From: Hoeflea sp. 108 | GTDB lineage: Bacteria > Pseudomonadota > Alphaproteobacteria > Rhizobiales > Rhizobiaceae | Assembly: GCF_000372965.1 (NCBI RefSeq) | Contig: NZ_KB890024.1 | Coordinates: forward strand, 4,924,304 to 4,988,303 | Length of the DNA: 64,000 nucleotides | Direction of reading: 5' to 3' | In this document: piece after piece, positions 55,932 to 64,000 of the stretch | How the letters are laid out: each line of letters opens with the position of its first letter | How positions within the stretch are numbered: the stretch's first letter is position 1 | Notes under the pieces: generated by a model | What the model was told of the DNA's origin: nothing | Database searches by the model: none | The model's input: the letters and a program-made list of their open reading frames with translations, nothing else | Made by a program: the position numbers and the translations under genes

Positions 55932-57125
55932 TTAATGCGCCGGCTTCGGCGCAATCATGCTGCCGGCATAACCGCACAGGGCGCCGACGCAGATCGGCCC
56001 GAACAGCGAACCGTCGACCACAAACAGCATGATCAATATTGCAGCGATCGGCCGGCCCAGCCCGGCCGTGGCGGCCCCGCTCATGCCGGCCGCGATAGCG
56101 ACTGCCGGGTGGATACCGGGCGCAACCGCAAGCACCGAAGCTCCCGCCGCTGCACCCGAAAAGATCAACGGAAAGATCGCCCCGCCAAGCCATCCCGTCG
56201 ACAGGCAGAGCACGGCCGCCAGCACCTTGAGCAGGCCGAGCAGTAAAAGGGTGGCCATGCCGGCGGCTGCCGCCCATTCGAGCATGGCGCCGATCTCGTG
56301 ATGACCGGAAAAACGCAGGATCGGCAGAACGGCGGCGACAAGACCGAAGGCAACACCGCCCAGGACCGGTTGCCAGAAGGCCTGCGGGACCAGGCGCTGG
56401 ACCAGCCTTTTGGCGGCCGGCAGTGCAAACAGAAAGGCCACGCCAACCGCCGCCCCGAGCAGGGCCGGCACGACCGATAGCAACAGGTCGCTGCCGTCTC
56501 CCGGCGCGGCATAGGCCGGCAGCGTGATGCGGTGGAGGCCGCCTGAAAGCAGCAGCCGCGCGGCGACCAGAAAGCCCAGCAATCCGCACAGGCCGGCAAA
56601 CAGCAACAATGCGCGCGGCGCCTCTGATGTCTCGTCGGCATAGGCGGCGCCGCCAAGCGGCGAGCCGTAGAAGCCCGAGAGCGCGCCAGCGGCACCGGCC
56701 TCGCCGATGATGCGCGCTTCGGCATGACTGCGGCCGAGAAAGACGGCGATCGCGGCCGTGAGTTCGGCCACCACGGCCAAGAGTCCGGCCTCCGGGCCGA
56801 CGGCGCCACCGAAAGCCACCGCGATCACCGCGGCGAACCCGACGAGAAGCGCCTTGCGGCGGTGGATGTGGATGGGATCGCGCAGCGCAGCGATCTGTTC
56901 GTCGACACTGTCTGTCGCGCCGAGATGCCTGGTGACGCCGATGAGCACGCCGCCTGCTATCGCCACCGCAAGAATGTACCAGCTGGACTCGCCGACCGAC
57001 CACACCAGTGCGCTGGCACGTTGCATCAGCCACAGCATGACGCCTGCGGCGACACCGGCCAGCAAGCCGACCCCGCCGGCAAGAAGCCCGAGCCTGACGA
57101 TCTGCGTCTTCGACAGCGACGTCAT
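55932..57125 (-). CDS. CLC-family chloride channel/antiporter-like protein
   Basis: A 397-residue membrane protein of the Voltage_CLC family. The selectivity-filter segments appear as GPEAG (110-114, where classic members have GREGP) and GLGRPIAAIL near the end. The GSGIP motif is not seen. About 10-11 helices are predicted. It may carry Cl- or F-; a CLC-F member would have different filter residues. GGAGG precedes the start. It follows the PLD gene by 8 bp. Confidence 0.8.
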   Translation of the reverse strand: MTSLSKTQIVRLGLLAGGVGLLAGVAAGVMLWLMQRASALVWSVGESSWYILAVAIAGGVLIGVTRHLGATDSVDEQIAALRDPIHIHRRKALLVGFAAVIAVAFGGAVGPEAGLLAVVAELTAAIAVFLGRSHAEARIIGEAGAAGALSGFYGSPLGGAAYADETSEAPRALLLFAGLCGLLGFLVAARLLLSGGLHRITLPAYAAPGDGSDLLLSVVPALLGAAVGVAFLFALPAAKRLVQRLVPQAFWQPVLGGVAFGLVAAVLPILRFSGHHEIGAMLEWAAAAGMATLLLLGLLKVLAAVLCLSTGWLGGAIFPLIFSGAAAGASVLAVAPGIHPAVAIAAGMSGAATAGLGRPIAAILIMLFVVDGSLFGPICVGALCGYAGSMIAPKPAH

Positions 57126-57133
57126 CCTGCCTC

Positions 57134-58681
57134 CTAGAGCATCCATTCGATGGGCAGCCAGCCGAGCACGACGACGAGTGCGCGCTTGACCACCCCGCTG
57201 TGCGGATCGGACGAGAAGCTTTGCGGCGCCTCGCCGGGGCGGCTCGCCGTCCACGACAGCTTTCCCTCCGGCGTCAGCGACACTGTGTAGGCGTCCTCGG
57301 GGATCCGGTTGTCGAACGCGCCCGATATCGTCTGCGCCATGGCAGGGCTATCGATGAGGAAGCCCATCTCGCAGTTGAGCAGCGCCGAGCGGGGATCGAA
57401 GTTGAACGAGCCGATGAAGATCCTGTCGTCGTCGACCGAGAAGGTCTTGGCGTGCAGGCTGGCACCGGACGAGCCAATGACGTTGAGTTCGGCATCGCCG
57501 TCGGGCGCGCCCTCGACGGGCCTCAGCTCATAGAGCTTCACGCCGCCCTCGAGCAGACCGCGCCGGTACTTGGCGTAGCCGGCATGCACCATCGCGACGT
57601 CTGTCGTCTCCAGCGCGTTGGTGAGGATGCGCACCTGGGCGCCGGCTCTGGCGAGGCCATCGAAGTAGTCCGTGCCAGCCTTGCCCGGGACGAAGTAGGC
57701 CGACACCAGGTCGAGGCCTTTGCTGACCGGGCCTATCACCTTGGCCAGCTGGGCAATCATCAGCTGGTCTTTGGTCGCCTTGCCCTCGCCCTTCGACGGA
57801 TCGTCGACGACCAGCTTGACGTCGACCCATTCGAGCCCGAGCGCGCCGCTGCGCAGCCGCTTGTAGATGGGTGCGTCGGGGGTGATGAATTCGGCCGCCT
57901 CGGGCCGTGCCGCAGCTTCGTCGGTCTCGGCCAGGAAGGTCTCCAGATTGGCCGCGGACATGTCGAGGATGCTTTCGGCGGCAAACACCGAGGCGCTGTT
58001 CCAGTAGCGGTCAAAGGCGGCGGACGTGTCCTGCACGACCGGGCCCGTGCCGAGCACGTCGAGGTCGAAATAATAGGACTCGTCGCCCACCTTGAAATAT
58101 TCGTTGCCGACATTGCGCCCGCCGACGATGGCCGCCACGCCATCGACGATGAACGACTTGTTGTGCATGCGCCGGTTCATACGGAAGAAGTCGAAGGTGT
58201 AGCCGAGCATTTTGGGCCGGCGTACCGTCGACGGATTGAACAGCCGGACCTCAAAATTTGGCTGCGCGGCCAAGGTCGCCATCGTCCGGTCGAGACCGGG
58301 AACGCCATTGTCGTCGAGCAGCAGGCGCACTCGCACACCACGTTTCGACGCCTCGTAGAGCGCCCGCAGCAGGAGGCGGCCGGAAGTGTCGTCGTGCCAG
58401 ATGTAATATTGCGCGTCGATCGAGTGCGTCGCGACCGCAGACATAACCAGCCGGCTGGCGATGGCATCGTGACCGCCGGCAATCGGCACCACGCCGCTCT
58501 TGCCCGGATTGGCGCTGCTGCCCTCGCCGGCCATCCGGCCCAGCACCCCGTCGGTGACGGCAGGCAGCGCGGCTTCAGCAGGGCGGCCTTCGATGGAGGG
58601 CAACGGAAAGAGCAGGCGGGCGACGACAATGGCGACGGCTGCAGCCAGAAGCAGGGCAAGGACTGCCTTGATCACTCTCAT
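57134..58681 (-). CDS. Phospholipase D-family protein (ClsC-like)
   Basis: A 515-residue protein with an N-terminal membrane anchor or signal (VIKAVLALLLAAAVAIVVA) and two HKD motifs, HNKSFIVD and HAKTFSVD. QYYIWHDDTSGRLL near residue 93 fits the ClsC/YmdC type, which makes cardiolipin from PG and PE. The start at 58681 (MRVIKA) begins the hydrophobic anchor; the frame upstream is intergenic. Co-transcribed with the CLC gene, 8 bp apart. Confidence 0.85.
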   Translation of the reverse strand: MRVIKAVLALLLAAAVAIVVARLLFPLPSIEGRPAEAALPAVTDGVLGRMAGEGSSANPGKSGVVPIAGGHDAIASRLVMSAVATHSIDAQYYIWHDDTSGRLLLRALYEASKRGVRVRLLLDDNGVPGLDRTMATLAAQPNFEVRLFNPSTVRRPKMLGYTFDFFRMNRRMHNKSFIVDGVAAIVGGRNVGNEYFKVGDESYYFDLDVLGTGPVVQDTSAAFDRYWNSASVFAAESILDMSAANLETFLAETDEAAARPEAAEFITPDAPIYKRLRSGALGLEWVDVKLVVDDPSKGEGKATKDQLMIAQLAKVIGPVSKGLDLVSAYFVPGKAGTDYFDGLARAGAQVRILTNALETTDVAMVHAGYAKYRRGLLEGGVKLYELRPVEGAPDGDAELNVIGSSGASLHAKTFSVDDDRIFIGSFNFDPRSALLNCEMGFLIDSPAMAQTISGAFDNRIPEDAYTVSLTPEGKLSWTASRPGEAPQSFSSDPHSGVVKRALVVVLGWLPIEWML

Positions 58682-59016
58682 TCGGCCGTCCTCGCACCGG
58701 GTTTGCGTTGCAGGCACCCCGCGCCCTGTTAAAGCGCAAGCAAGTCCCCGATGACAAGCCATGGCTGCATCGGCGACGCCCACAAGCCGAACGGGGATTC
58801 ATCGCGAGACCCCGATTGTTGCCTGGCGCGAACCTGATTTCGGCCGGTGCTTACGTCGCTTCGGAACGGGGCCTTGAGGGGGCGTCCGTGCCCAGCGAGC
58901 CATCGCTCGATGCCGCAGCCGGGCTTCCCCAGCGTCGAAACGCTTTGATTCCCGGCCAAGCTTGTGTAAAGCGAGGCAAGCAAAAATCCCCCGCAACAGC
59001 CAGACGGGCAAAAGCC
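58682..59016. promoter_or_regulatory. Divergent intergenic region between the PLD gene and leuD
   Basis: 335 bp between divergent starts. The region must hold promoters for both genes. I could not find a convincing leucine leader peptide or attenuator, nor a clear hairpin before leuD. Confidence 0.4.
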
Positions 59017-59622
59017 ATGGAAAAATTCACCAAGCTCACGGGCGTCGCCGCCCCCCTGCCGATCGTCAATGTCGACACCGACATGATCATCCCCAAGGAT
59101 TATCTCAAGACGATCAAGCGCACGGGCCTTGGTACCGGGCTTTTCGCCGAGATGCGCTACAATGAGGACGGTTCGGAGAACGCCGAATTCGTGCTTAACA
59201 AGCCGGCCTACCGCAAGGCCGAGATTCTCGTCGCCGGCGACAATTTCGGCTGCGGCTCGAGCCGCGAGCATGCGCCATGGGCGCTGCTCGACTTCGGCAT
59301 CCGTTGCGTGATCTCGACGTCGTTCGCCGACATCTTCTACAACAACTGCTTCAAGAACGGCATCCTGCCGATCACCGTCAGCCAGGAAGATCTGGACAAG
59401 CTGATGGACGATGCCGAGCGCGGCGCCAACGCCACCATCTCGGTCGATCTCGAAGCCAAGGAAATCCGCGGCCCCGACGGCGGCGTGGTCAAGTTCGACC
59501 TCGACGATTTCCGTCGTCACTGCCTGCTCAACGGCCTCGACGATATCGGCCTGACTATGGAAAAGGCCGGCTCGATCGACACCTATGAAAAGAAAGTCGG
59601 CGATAGCCGTCCCTGGGCCTGA
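59017..59622 (+). CDS. leuD: 3-isopropylmalate dehydratase small subunit LeuD
   Basis: A 201-residue protein with the LeuD signature NVDTDMIIPKDYL near residue 18 and the conserved GDNFGCGSSREHAPWAL. With LeuC (not in the window) it isomerises 2-isopropylmalate to 3-isopropylmalate in leucine synthesis. ATG 59017 is the family start; the frame upstream is intergenic. A strong terminator follows. Confidence 0.97.
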   Translation: MEKFTKLTGVAAPLPIVNVDTDMIIPKDYLKTIKRTGLGTGLFAEMRYNEDGSENAEFVLNKPAYRKAEILVAGDNFGCGSSREHAPWALLDFGIRCVISTSFADIFYNNCFKNGILPITVSQEDLDKLMDDAERGANATISVDLEAKEIRGPDGGVVKFDLDDFRRHCLLNGLDDIGLTMEKAGSIDTYEKKVGDSRPWA

Positions 59623-59653
59623 TCGCCCCCCCCACTTCATAGCTGAGAAGACC

Positions 59654-59683
59654 AAAGCCCCGTTCCATCGAACGGGGCTTTTT
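59654..59683. terminator. Terminator after leuD
   Basis: AAGCCCCGTTC-CATC-GAACGGGGCTT, an 11-bp stem followed by TTT. Flanking AAA/TTT runs let it work in both directions. Confidence 0.9.
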
Positions 59684-59696
59684 CCTTGGATGCGGT

Positions 59697-60326
59697 TCAC
59701 CAGAGCGTACGCAGGGAGGACAAGGTGGTGACCACAAGTGCAGCTGCGAAGGCGAGATTGACGATACGTGATAGCAATGGCCGCCGCAGCAGGCCTGCAA
59801 AGGCTGTGCCGGCGCCGAACCAGGCAAAGTGGATGACTACGATCAGCGCCAGCAGAATCGCCGTCTTCACCGACGTCTCAATCAGCTCCGGCCGCAATCC
59901 GAGCTGGGTTCCGGCAAAGACCGCGCCGATGACGACATAGGCCTTCGGATTGGCAAGCGCGAGCAGCAGGCCGCCGGTGAAGCCAGGGGCCAACGCCTGG
60001 GCCGGCGTCTCGGCAAGCGGCGGCGCCGTCGCGATCGCAAAGGCCAGATAGAGGATGTAGAGCGCCGACAGGCCGAGCAGCAGCGGCGCCAGCCTCGGTT
60101 GCGACAGGACTACCGACGCAAGCCCCGCGGCGACCGCGACAAGCACGACGCTGGTGCCGATGATGACCCCCGCGAGATAGGGCAACGAGCGTCGCAATCC
60201 GAACGCGCTGCCAAGCGCCGTGACGCTGATGGTCGAGGGACCGGGGCTGCCCATAACGACCAGCGCGGTGGCAATGAGTGCGAGAACGGGCTCGATGGCC
60301 GGTACTGCGAAAAGCTGCTGCTGCAC
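59697..60326 (-). CDS. LysE-family amino-acid exporter
   Basis: A 209-residue membrane protein with about six helices and the family signature VMGSPGPSTISV near residue 24. The GTG at 60326 is taken as start because AGGAGG lies six bases upstream; the frame upstream lacks any such site. Substrate unknown (RhtB-type exporters carry Lys, Thr, homoserine and others). Confidence 0.88.
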   Translation of the reverse strand: MQQQLFAVPAIEPVLALIATALVVMGSPGPSTISVTALGSAFGLRRSLPYLAGVIIGTSVVLVAVAAGLASVVLSQPRLAPLLLGLSALYILYLAFAIATAPPLAETPAQALAPGFTGGLLLALANPKAYVVIGAVFAGTQLGLRPELIETSVKTAILLALIVVIHFAWFGAGTAFAGLLRRPLLSRIVNLAFAAALVVTTLSSLRTLW

Positions 60327-60570
60327 GATCAACCTCCTGGCATTGCTGCTGTGCGGGCCAGCCTGGAGCCAGGAGGCATGTCTCGTCTTGAAGGTTTGTG
60401 CGAGCCGGCCGAAGGCGAGCCGCGCCGCCACCGCGCCCTGGCGTATAGCTGTCGCAGCCGCCGGCGGCTGACACTGTGCCCATGCCATGCCATTGTCGTG
60501 CCTCGGGATTCGGGGCATGCGCACGACTGCGCCTCGGCACATCGCTCACGCCCAGCCAATGGAGCGCCGC

Positions 60571-61401
60571 ATGAAACCATCCATTCTTCTTGTAACCGTA
60601 TCGATCGCGCTTTTGCCGACGCTCGCCATTGCCCAGGACAGCGAGCCGCAGACCATTGCCTTCGAAGGCGGCAACTTCACCATCAAGGAGAACGCCGAGG
60701 GCGAGAAGGTGCTTGCCTATGAAGGCAAGGAACTGGCCAAGAACTACGTCGCCTTCCACGACCGCACGGTCGATCTCAACGGCACCAAGGTGGCGATCTT
60801 TGCGATAGGCGACGGCGGCAACGCCTGCGGGCCGGAAACCGTGCTCGCCTGGAAGACCGAGGCGGGCATCCAGTCCACTGTGGTCGGCGATGGCGAATGC
60901 GGCACCCCGCCAGCTGCCGCGACCAGCGACACGCTCTATTTCGTGCCCTACCTGCTGCCAGGCACCAAGTCGCCCGTTCGCAAATGGTCGCCGGGAGACG
61001 GCCTGTCCATGGCCGGCGAGCTGGCCTTCACGCCGCAGCCTGACACGACCTGGGCCAACTTAAAGGTCGAAGACGTCCTCTACCCCGTCGACTTCTTCGA
61101 CAACGCCGACATCTACAAAGCAGCGAGCGCCATGTTGGGCGACAAGCTCGAAGGCGTCGCGCTGGGCCTCTCGGTGTCGAGCGGTCCGGAAAAGACGACC
61201 TCGGGCCTGGTCTTCGCAACCGGCTGCGTGCCCCATGCCTGCGGCATCAACGATTCCTTCATCGGCATCGATGCCGGCGGCAGGAAGCTCTATTTCGCCA
61301 GGCAGGGCGATGCGTCGGAGCCGGACACCTGGCCAGCATTGGCCGAATGGCCGGCCGAATTGAAGGGCGCGATGACCAAGTCGTTGATACAGGGAGAATG
61401 A
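60571..61401 (+). CDS. Secreted hypothetical protein
   Basis: A 276-residue protein with a signal peptide (MKPSILLVTVSIALLPTLAIAQ, cleavage after residue 21). Four cysteines in the mature part (NACGPE, GECGTP and GCVPHACG) could form disulphides. No family recognised. GGAG precedes ATG 60571, while ATG 60559 has none. It is followed 7 bp later by the Rid-family gene, so these form an operon. Confidence 0.75.
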   Translation: MKPSILLVTVSIALLPTLAIAQDSEPQTIAFEGGNFTIKENAEGEKVLAYEGKELAKNYVAFHDRTVDLNGTKVAIFAIGDGGNACGPETVLAWKTEAGIQSTVVGDGECGTPPAAATSDTLYFVPYLLPGTKSPVRKWSPGDGLSMAGELAFTPQPDTTWANLKVEDVLYPVDFFDNADIYKAASAMLGDKLEGVALGLSVSSGPEKTTSGLVFATGCVPHACGINDSFIGIDAGGRKLYFARQGDASEPDTWPALAEWPAELKGAMTKSLIQGE

Positions 61402-61408
61402 GAAAGAG

Positions 61409-61789
61409 ATGCGCAAACTGATTTCGACCGGATCGCCCTTCGAAAAGACTGCCGGCTATTCACGCGCCGTGGTCCAGGGAGATTGGTGCTTCGTTTCCGG
61501 CACGACGGGCTACGACTACGCCACCATGACCATGCCCGACAACGTGGAGGCGCAGACGCGCAATTGCCTGGCGACCATCGCCAAGGCGCTCAAGGACGGC
61601 GGCTTCGATATGGCCGACGTGGTGCGCGCGCATTACTACATCACCGACCAGGCCTATGTGGACCTGGTGTTCCCGATCCTCGGCGAGACCTTCGGCGACA
61701 TCCGGCCGGCAGCGACGATGATCGTCTGCCAGCTCAACAAGCCGGAGATGAAGATCGAGATCGAGGTGACGGCGCTGAAGCGTTTGTGA
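61409..61789 (+). CDS. Rid-family protein (RidA-like)
   Basis: A 126-residue YjgF/YER057c/UK114-fold protein. SGTTGYDYATM and the end IEIEVTALKRL fit the family. The Arg that RidA uses for imine deamination (in the PAR motif) is replaced: the segment reads RPAATMIVCQL. It may belong to a non-RidA Rid subfamily. Co-transcribed with the secreted protein gene. Confidence 0.85.
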   Translation: MRKLISTGSPFEKTAGYSRAVVQGDWCFVSGTTGYDYATMTMPDNVEAQTRNCLATIAKALKDGGFDMADVVRAHYYITDQAYVDLVFPILGETFGDIRPAATMIVCQLNKPEMKIEIEVTALKRL

Positions 61790-61805
61790 CCGCAAGGGGG
61801 ACTGC

Positions 61806-62609
61806 TTGCGCATCCTATCGTTGAACGGCTGGGGCGGCAGGCTCGGCGAGGAACTTGTCACCTATGTCGGGGACGCCGAGCCTGATGTGCTCTGCCTGCA
61901 GGAGGCGACCAGCACGCCAGCGGCAACCTCCCCGTGGCTTACCTATCGTGATGGCGGCGGCGAGCTCTTGCAGCGCGCCAACCTGTTTGCCGAGGTGGCC
62001 AGCGCACTGCCCGACCACCAGGCGTTCTTCTGCCCCGCCGCGCGCGGCCCTCTCCATGACGGCGACCGGATGCTGCAGTCGGAATGGGGACTGGCGACCT
62101 TCGTCAGGTGCTCGCTTCCAATCGTCGGACAGATGCAGGACTTTATCCACGGCGCCTTCTCGGCCGACGGCTTCGGTGAGCACCCGCGCTCGCGCAACGC
62201 CCATGCCGTCCGACTGCACGACTACGCGACCGGGCGGACAACAGTCGTCGTTCATCTCCACGGCCTGCGCGAGCTCGACGGCAAGGGCGACTCCCCTGCC
62301 CGCGACGCCCAGACGGCAAGGCTGATCGAGCTGATCGACAGGATACGTCACCACGGCGACGGGCTCGTCGTCTGCGGCGACTTCAACGTGCTGCCCGAGA
62401 GCCGGATGCTTTCGGCTTTGCGCGACATCGGGCTGACCGAACTGGTGACGTCGCGTGGCTTCACCGACACCCGGACCTCGCATTACCTGAAATCGCCGCG
62501 ATATGCCGACTATATGCTGGTCAGCGGCAACGCCGATGTGCGCGGCTTTGAGGTGGTCGAGGAACCCGAGATATCCGATCACCGCGCGCTGCTGCTGGAG
62601 ATTGGGTAG
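61806..62609 (+). CDS. Endonuclease/exonuclease/phosphatase-family protein
   Basis: A 267-residue Mg-dependent hydrolase. Catalytic blocks: LSLNGWGG near the start, CLQEA, HLHGLRE, CGDFNVLPES and the final SDHRALL. The start is TTG 61806 after AAGGGGGA; no nearby ATG gives the full first strand. Substrate unknown (DNA, RNA cap-like or phosphoinositide). Confidence 0.85.
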   Translation: MRILSLNGWGGRLGEELVTYVGDAEPDVLCLQEATSTPAATSPWLTYRDGGGELLQRANLFAEVASALPDHQAFFCPAARGPLHDGDRMLQSEWGLATFVRCSLPIVGQMQDFIHGAFSADGFGEHPRSRNAHAVRLHDYATGRTTVVVHLHGLRELDGKGDSPARDAQTARLIELIDRIRHHGDGLVVCGDFNVLPESRMLSALRDIGLTELVTSRGFTDTRTSHYLKSPRYADYMLVSGNADVRGFEVVEEPEISDHRALLLEIG

Positions 62610-62758
62610 GTCACCTCGGAGCCGATGAAGACACAAATCGCGAAAAACAGGAGCTGGTGGAGTCATTTGGCCGCTCTGGCACGCCCTTTCCTGCTTGCAC
62701 CGACGCCCTGCCAAGGCTAGCAAGTCCGCGGTTCACGCATCTTTCGGAAAGGCTTTCC

Positions 62759-63862
62759 ATGGCGACGCGCAATCTTCTTCTCCTGCCCGGCGACGGCATC
62801 GGCCCCGAGGCCATGGCCGAGGTCCGCAAGCTGATCTCGGCGATGAACGAGAAACTCGGCAGCGGCTTCACCACCGAGGAAGGTCTCGTCGGGGGCTCGG
62901 CCTATGACGCGCACGGCCAGGCGATCTCGGATGCCGACATGGCCAAGGCGATGGCGGCTGACGCCGTGCTGTTCGGTGCAGTCGGCGGCCCGAAGTGGGA
63001 CGCAGTTCCCTATGAGGTGCGCCCCGAGGCCGGCCTTTTGCGCCTGCGCAAGGACATGGAGCTGTTTGCCAACCTGCGTCCGGCGATCTGCTACCCGGCG
63101 CTGGCCGGCTCGTCGTCGCTCAAGCAGGACGTGGTCGAAGGCCTCGACATCCTGATCGTGCGCGAGCTGACCGGCGGCGTATATTTCGGCGAGCCGAAAC
63201 AGATCATCGATCTCGGCAACGGCCAGAAGCGCGGCATCGACACGCAGGTCTACGACACCTTCGAGATCGAGCGCATCTCGGGCGTCGCCTTCGAACTGGC
63301 TCGCACCCGCAAGAACCGCGTGACGTCGATGGAAAAGCGCAACGTCATGAAGTCGGGCGTATTGTGGAACGAGGTGGTGACCGCCACCCACAAGGCCAGG
63401 TATGCCGATGTCAAGCTCGACCACATGCTGGCCGACGCCGGCGGCATGCAGCTGGTACGCTGGCCCAAGCAATTCGACGTCATCGTCACCGACAACCTGT
63501 TCGGCGACATGCTGTCTGATGTCGCGGCGATGCTGACCGGCTCGCTCGGCATGTTGCCTTCGGCCTCGCTGGGCGCGCCCGACGCGCTTACCGGCAAACG
63601 CAAGGCGCTCTACGAGCCAGTGCACGGCTCGGCGCCCGACATCGCCGGCCAGGGCATCGCCAACCCGATCGCCATGCTCGCGTCATTTGCCATGTGCCTG
63701 CGCTACTCGTTCAACATGGTGGCCGAGGCCGACCGCCTCGAGGCCGCGATTGCCGCTGTCCTCGACGACGGCCTGCGCACCAAAGACATCATGTCGGAAG
63801 GCAAGACCGAAGTCGGCACCACTCAGATGGGTGACGCCATCGTGGCGAAGTTCTTCGCCTGA
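62759..63862 (+). CDS. leuB: 3-isopropylmalate dehydrogenase LeuB
   Basis: A 367-residue enzyme of the isocitrate/isopropylmalate dehydrogenase family: LLPGDGIGPEAMAEV near the start, YFGEPK, and the metal-binding VTDNLFGDMLSD. It oxidises and decarboxylates 3-isopropylmalate with NAD+ in leucine synthesis. The ATG at 62759 is the family start. leuD lies 3 kb upstream on the same strand. Confidence 0.97.
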   Translation: MATRNLLLLPGDGIGPEAMAEVRKLISAMNEKLGSGFTTEEGLVGGSAYDAHGQAISDADMAKAMAADAVLFGAVGGPKWDAVPYEVRPEAGLLRLRKDMELFANLRPAICYPALAGSSSLKQDVVEGLDILIVRELTGGVYFGEPKQIIDLGNGQKRGIDTQVYDTFEIERISGVAFELARTRKNRVTSMEKRNVMKSGVLWNEVVTATHKARYADVKLDHMLADAGGMQLVRWPKQFDVIVTDNLFGDMLSDVAAMLTGSLGMLPSASLGAPDALTGKRKALYEPVHGSAPDIAGQGIANPIAMLASFAMCLRYSFNMVAEADRLEAAIAAVLDDGLRTKDIMSEGKTEVGTTQMGDAIVAKFFA

Positions 63863-63880
63863 TTGCCGACTGAAGAACTG

Positions 63881-63907
63881 AAAACGGCGCCCTTGGGCGC
63901 CGTTTTT
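63881..63907. terminator. Terminator after leuB
   Basis: AAAACGGCGCCC-TT-GGGCGCCGTTTTT, a 12-bp perfect stem. AAAA/TTTTT runs on both sides make it bidirectional toward the converging partial gene. Confidence 0.9.
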
Positions 63908-63927
63908 CTTTGTCCTTGTTGATGTCG

Positions 63928-64000
63928 CTACGCATCCGGGATGTAGAGCGCGGGCACGCTTACGCCCTCCGGCACCGGCCCCCACTTGTTGTCGTGCTTC
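63928..64000 (-). CDS. C-terminal end of an unidentified gene (cut by window edge)
   Basis: On the minus strand the last 23 codons read KHDNKWGPVPEGVSVPALYI plus PDA, then stop. No family recognised. The rest lies outside the window. Confidence 0.55.
   Translation of the reverse strand, partial: KHDNKWGPVPEGVSVPALYIPDA

Overview
The window looks like chromosomal DNA of a GC-rich alphaproteobacterium of the order Hyphomicrobiales (Rhizobiales), probably near Mesorhizobium/Aminobacter in the Phyllobacteriaceae. The clues are a GTTC-N7-GTTC LexA box in front of an imuA-imuB-dnaE2 cassette, the DUF930, DUF1801, DUF1737 and Omp25-like families typical of rhizobia, rhizobial palindromic intergenic repeats, and high G+C at third codon positions. 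All assignments come from reading the sequence and from recalled family knowledge; no database search was run. I see no phage, insertion sequence, CRISPR array or rRNA operon.

Layout. 1-8.5 kb: a partial IclR-type regulator diverges from an eight-gene cluster for the non-phosphorylative L-fucose route. It encodes L-fucose dehydrogenase, fuconolactonase, fuconate dehydratase, 2-keto-3-deoxyfuconate dehydrogenase and a diketo-acid hydrolase, together with a three-component sugar ABC importer. 8.6-11.6 kb: a cardiolipin synthase and a lone glycosyltransferase of lower G+C. 11.6-16.2 kb: metH behind a SahR-like palindrome, then an adenosylcobalamin riboswitch that now leads into a broken CbiX/ferredoxin gene. 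16.2-19.7 kb: a two-component system diverging from a phospholipid N-methyltransferase-like gene and a DedA gene, with a widely spaced perfect 16-bp inverted repeat between them. 19.8-22.7 kb: tRNA-Gly(GCC), a ProX-type trans-editing protein, a thioredoxin-TPR chaperone, a Lon-N domain protein and a Trm112 protein. 22.8-28.6 kb: the SOS mutasome cassette (imuA, imuB, dnaE2).

28.7-37.7 kb: small housekeeping and accessory genes (zincin, CoA-ester lyase, FAD oxidase, GST, DUF930 TonB-like protein, AraC regulator, Omp25-like porin, a mini haem-copper-oxidase-like membrane protein) and a DUF1801 gene with a decayed relative about 3 kb away. 38-41.4 kb: oxyR divergent from katG. 41.5-51.6 kb: a PAP2 phosphatase, DUF2127 protein, Tat-exported hydrolase, GlxA-type regulator, DUF2189 membrane protein, an outer-membrane channel overlapping a serine hydrolase, a BBE-type FAD oxidase, and an ArsR/SRPBCC pair with a palindromic operator. 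51.6-58.7 kb: LysR/MFS/aldo-keto reductase genes and a phospholipase D-CLC channel operon. 59-64 kb: leuD and leuB separated by LysE, secreted, Rid-family and EEP-family genes.

The best-defined metabolic unit is the fucose cluster. The least expected observations are the riboswitch feeding a frameshifted and internally deleted gene, the paired 16-bp inverted repeat in the two-component/PmtA-like/DedA region, and the stand-alone four-helix protein resembling the N-terminus of haem-copper oxidase subunit I.
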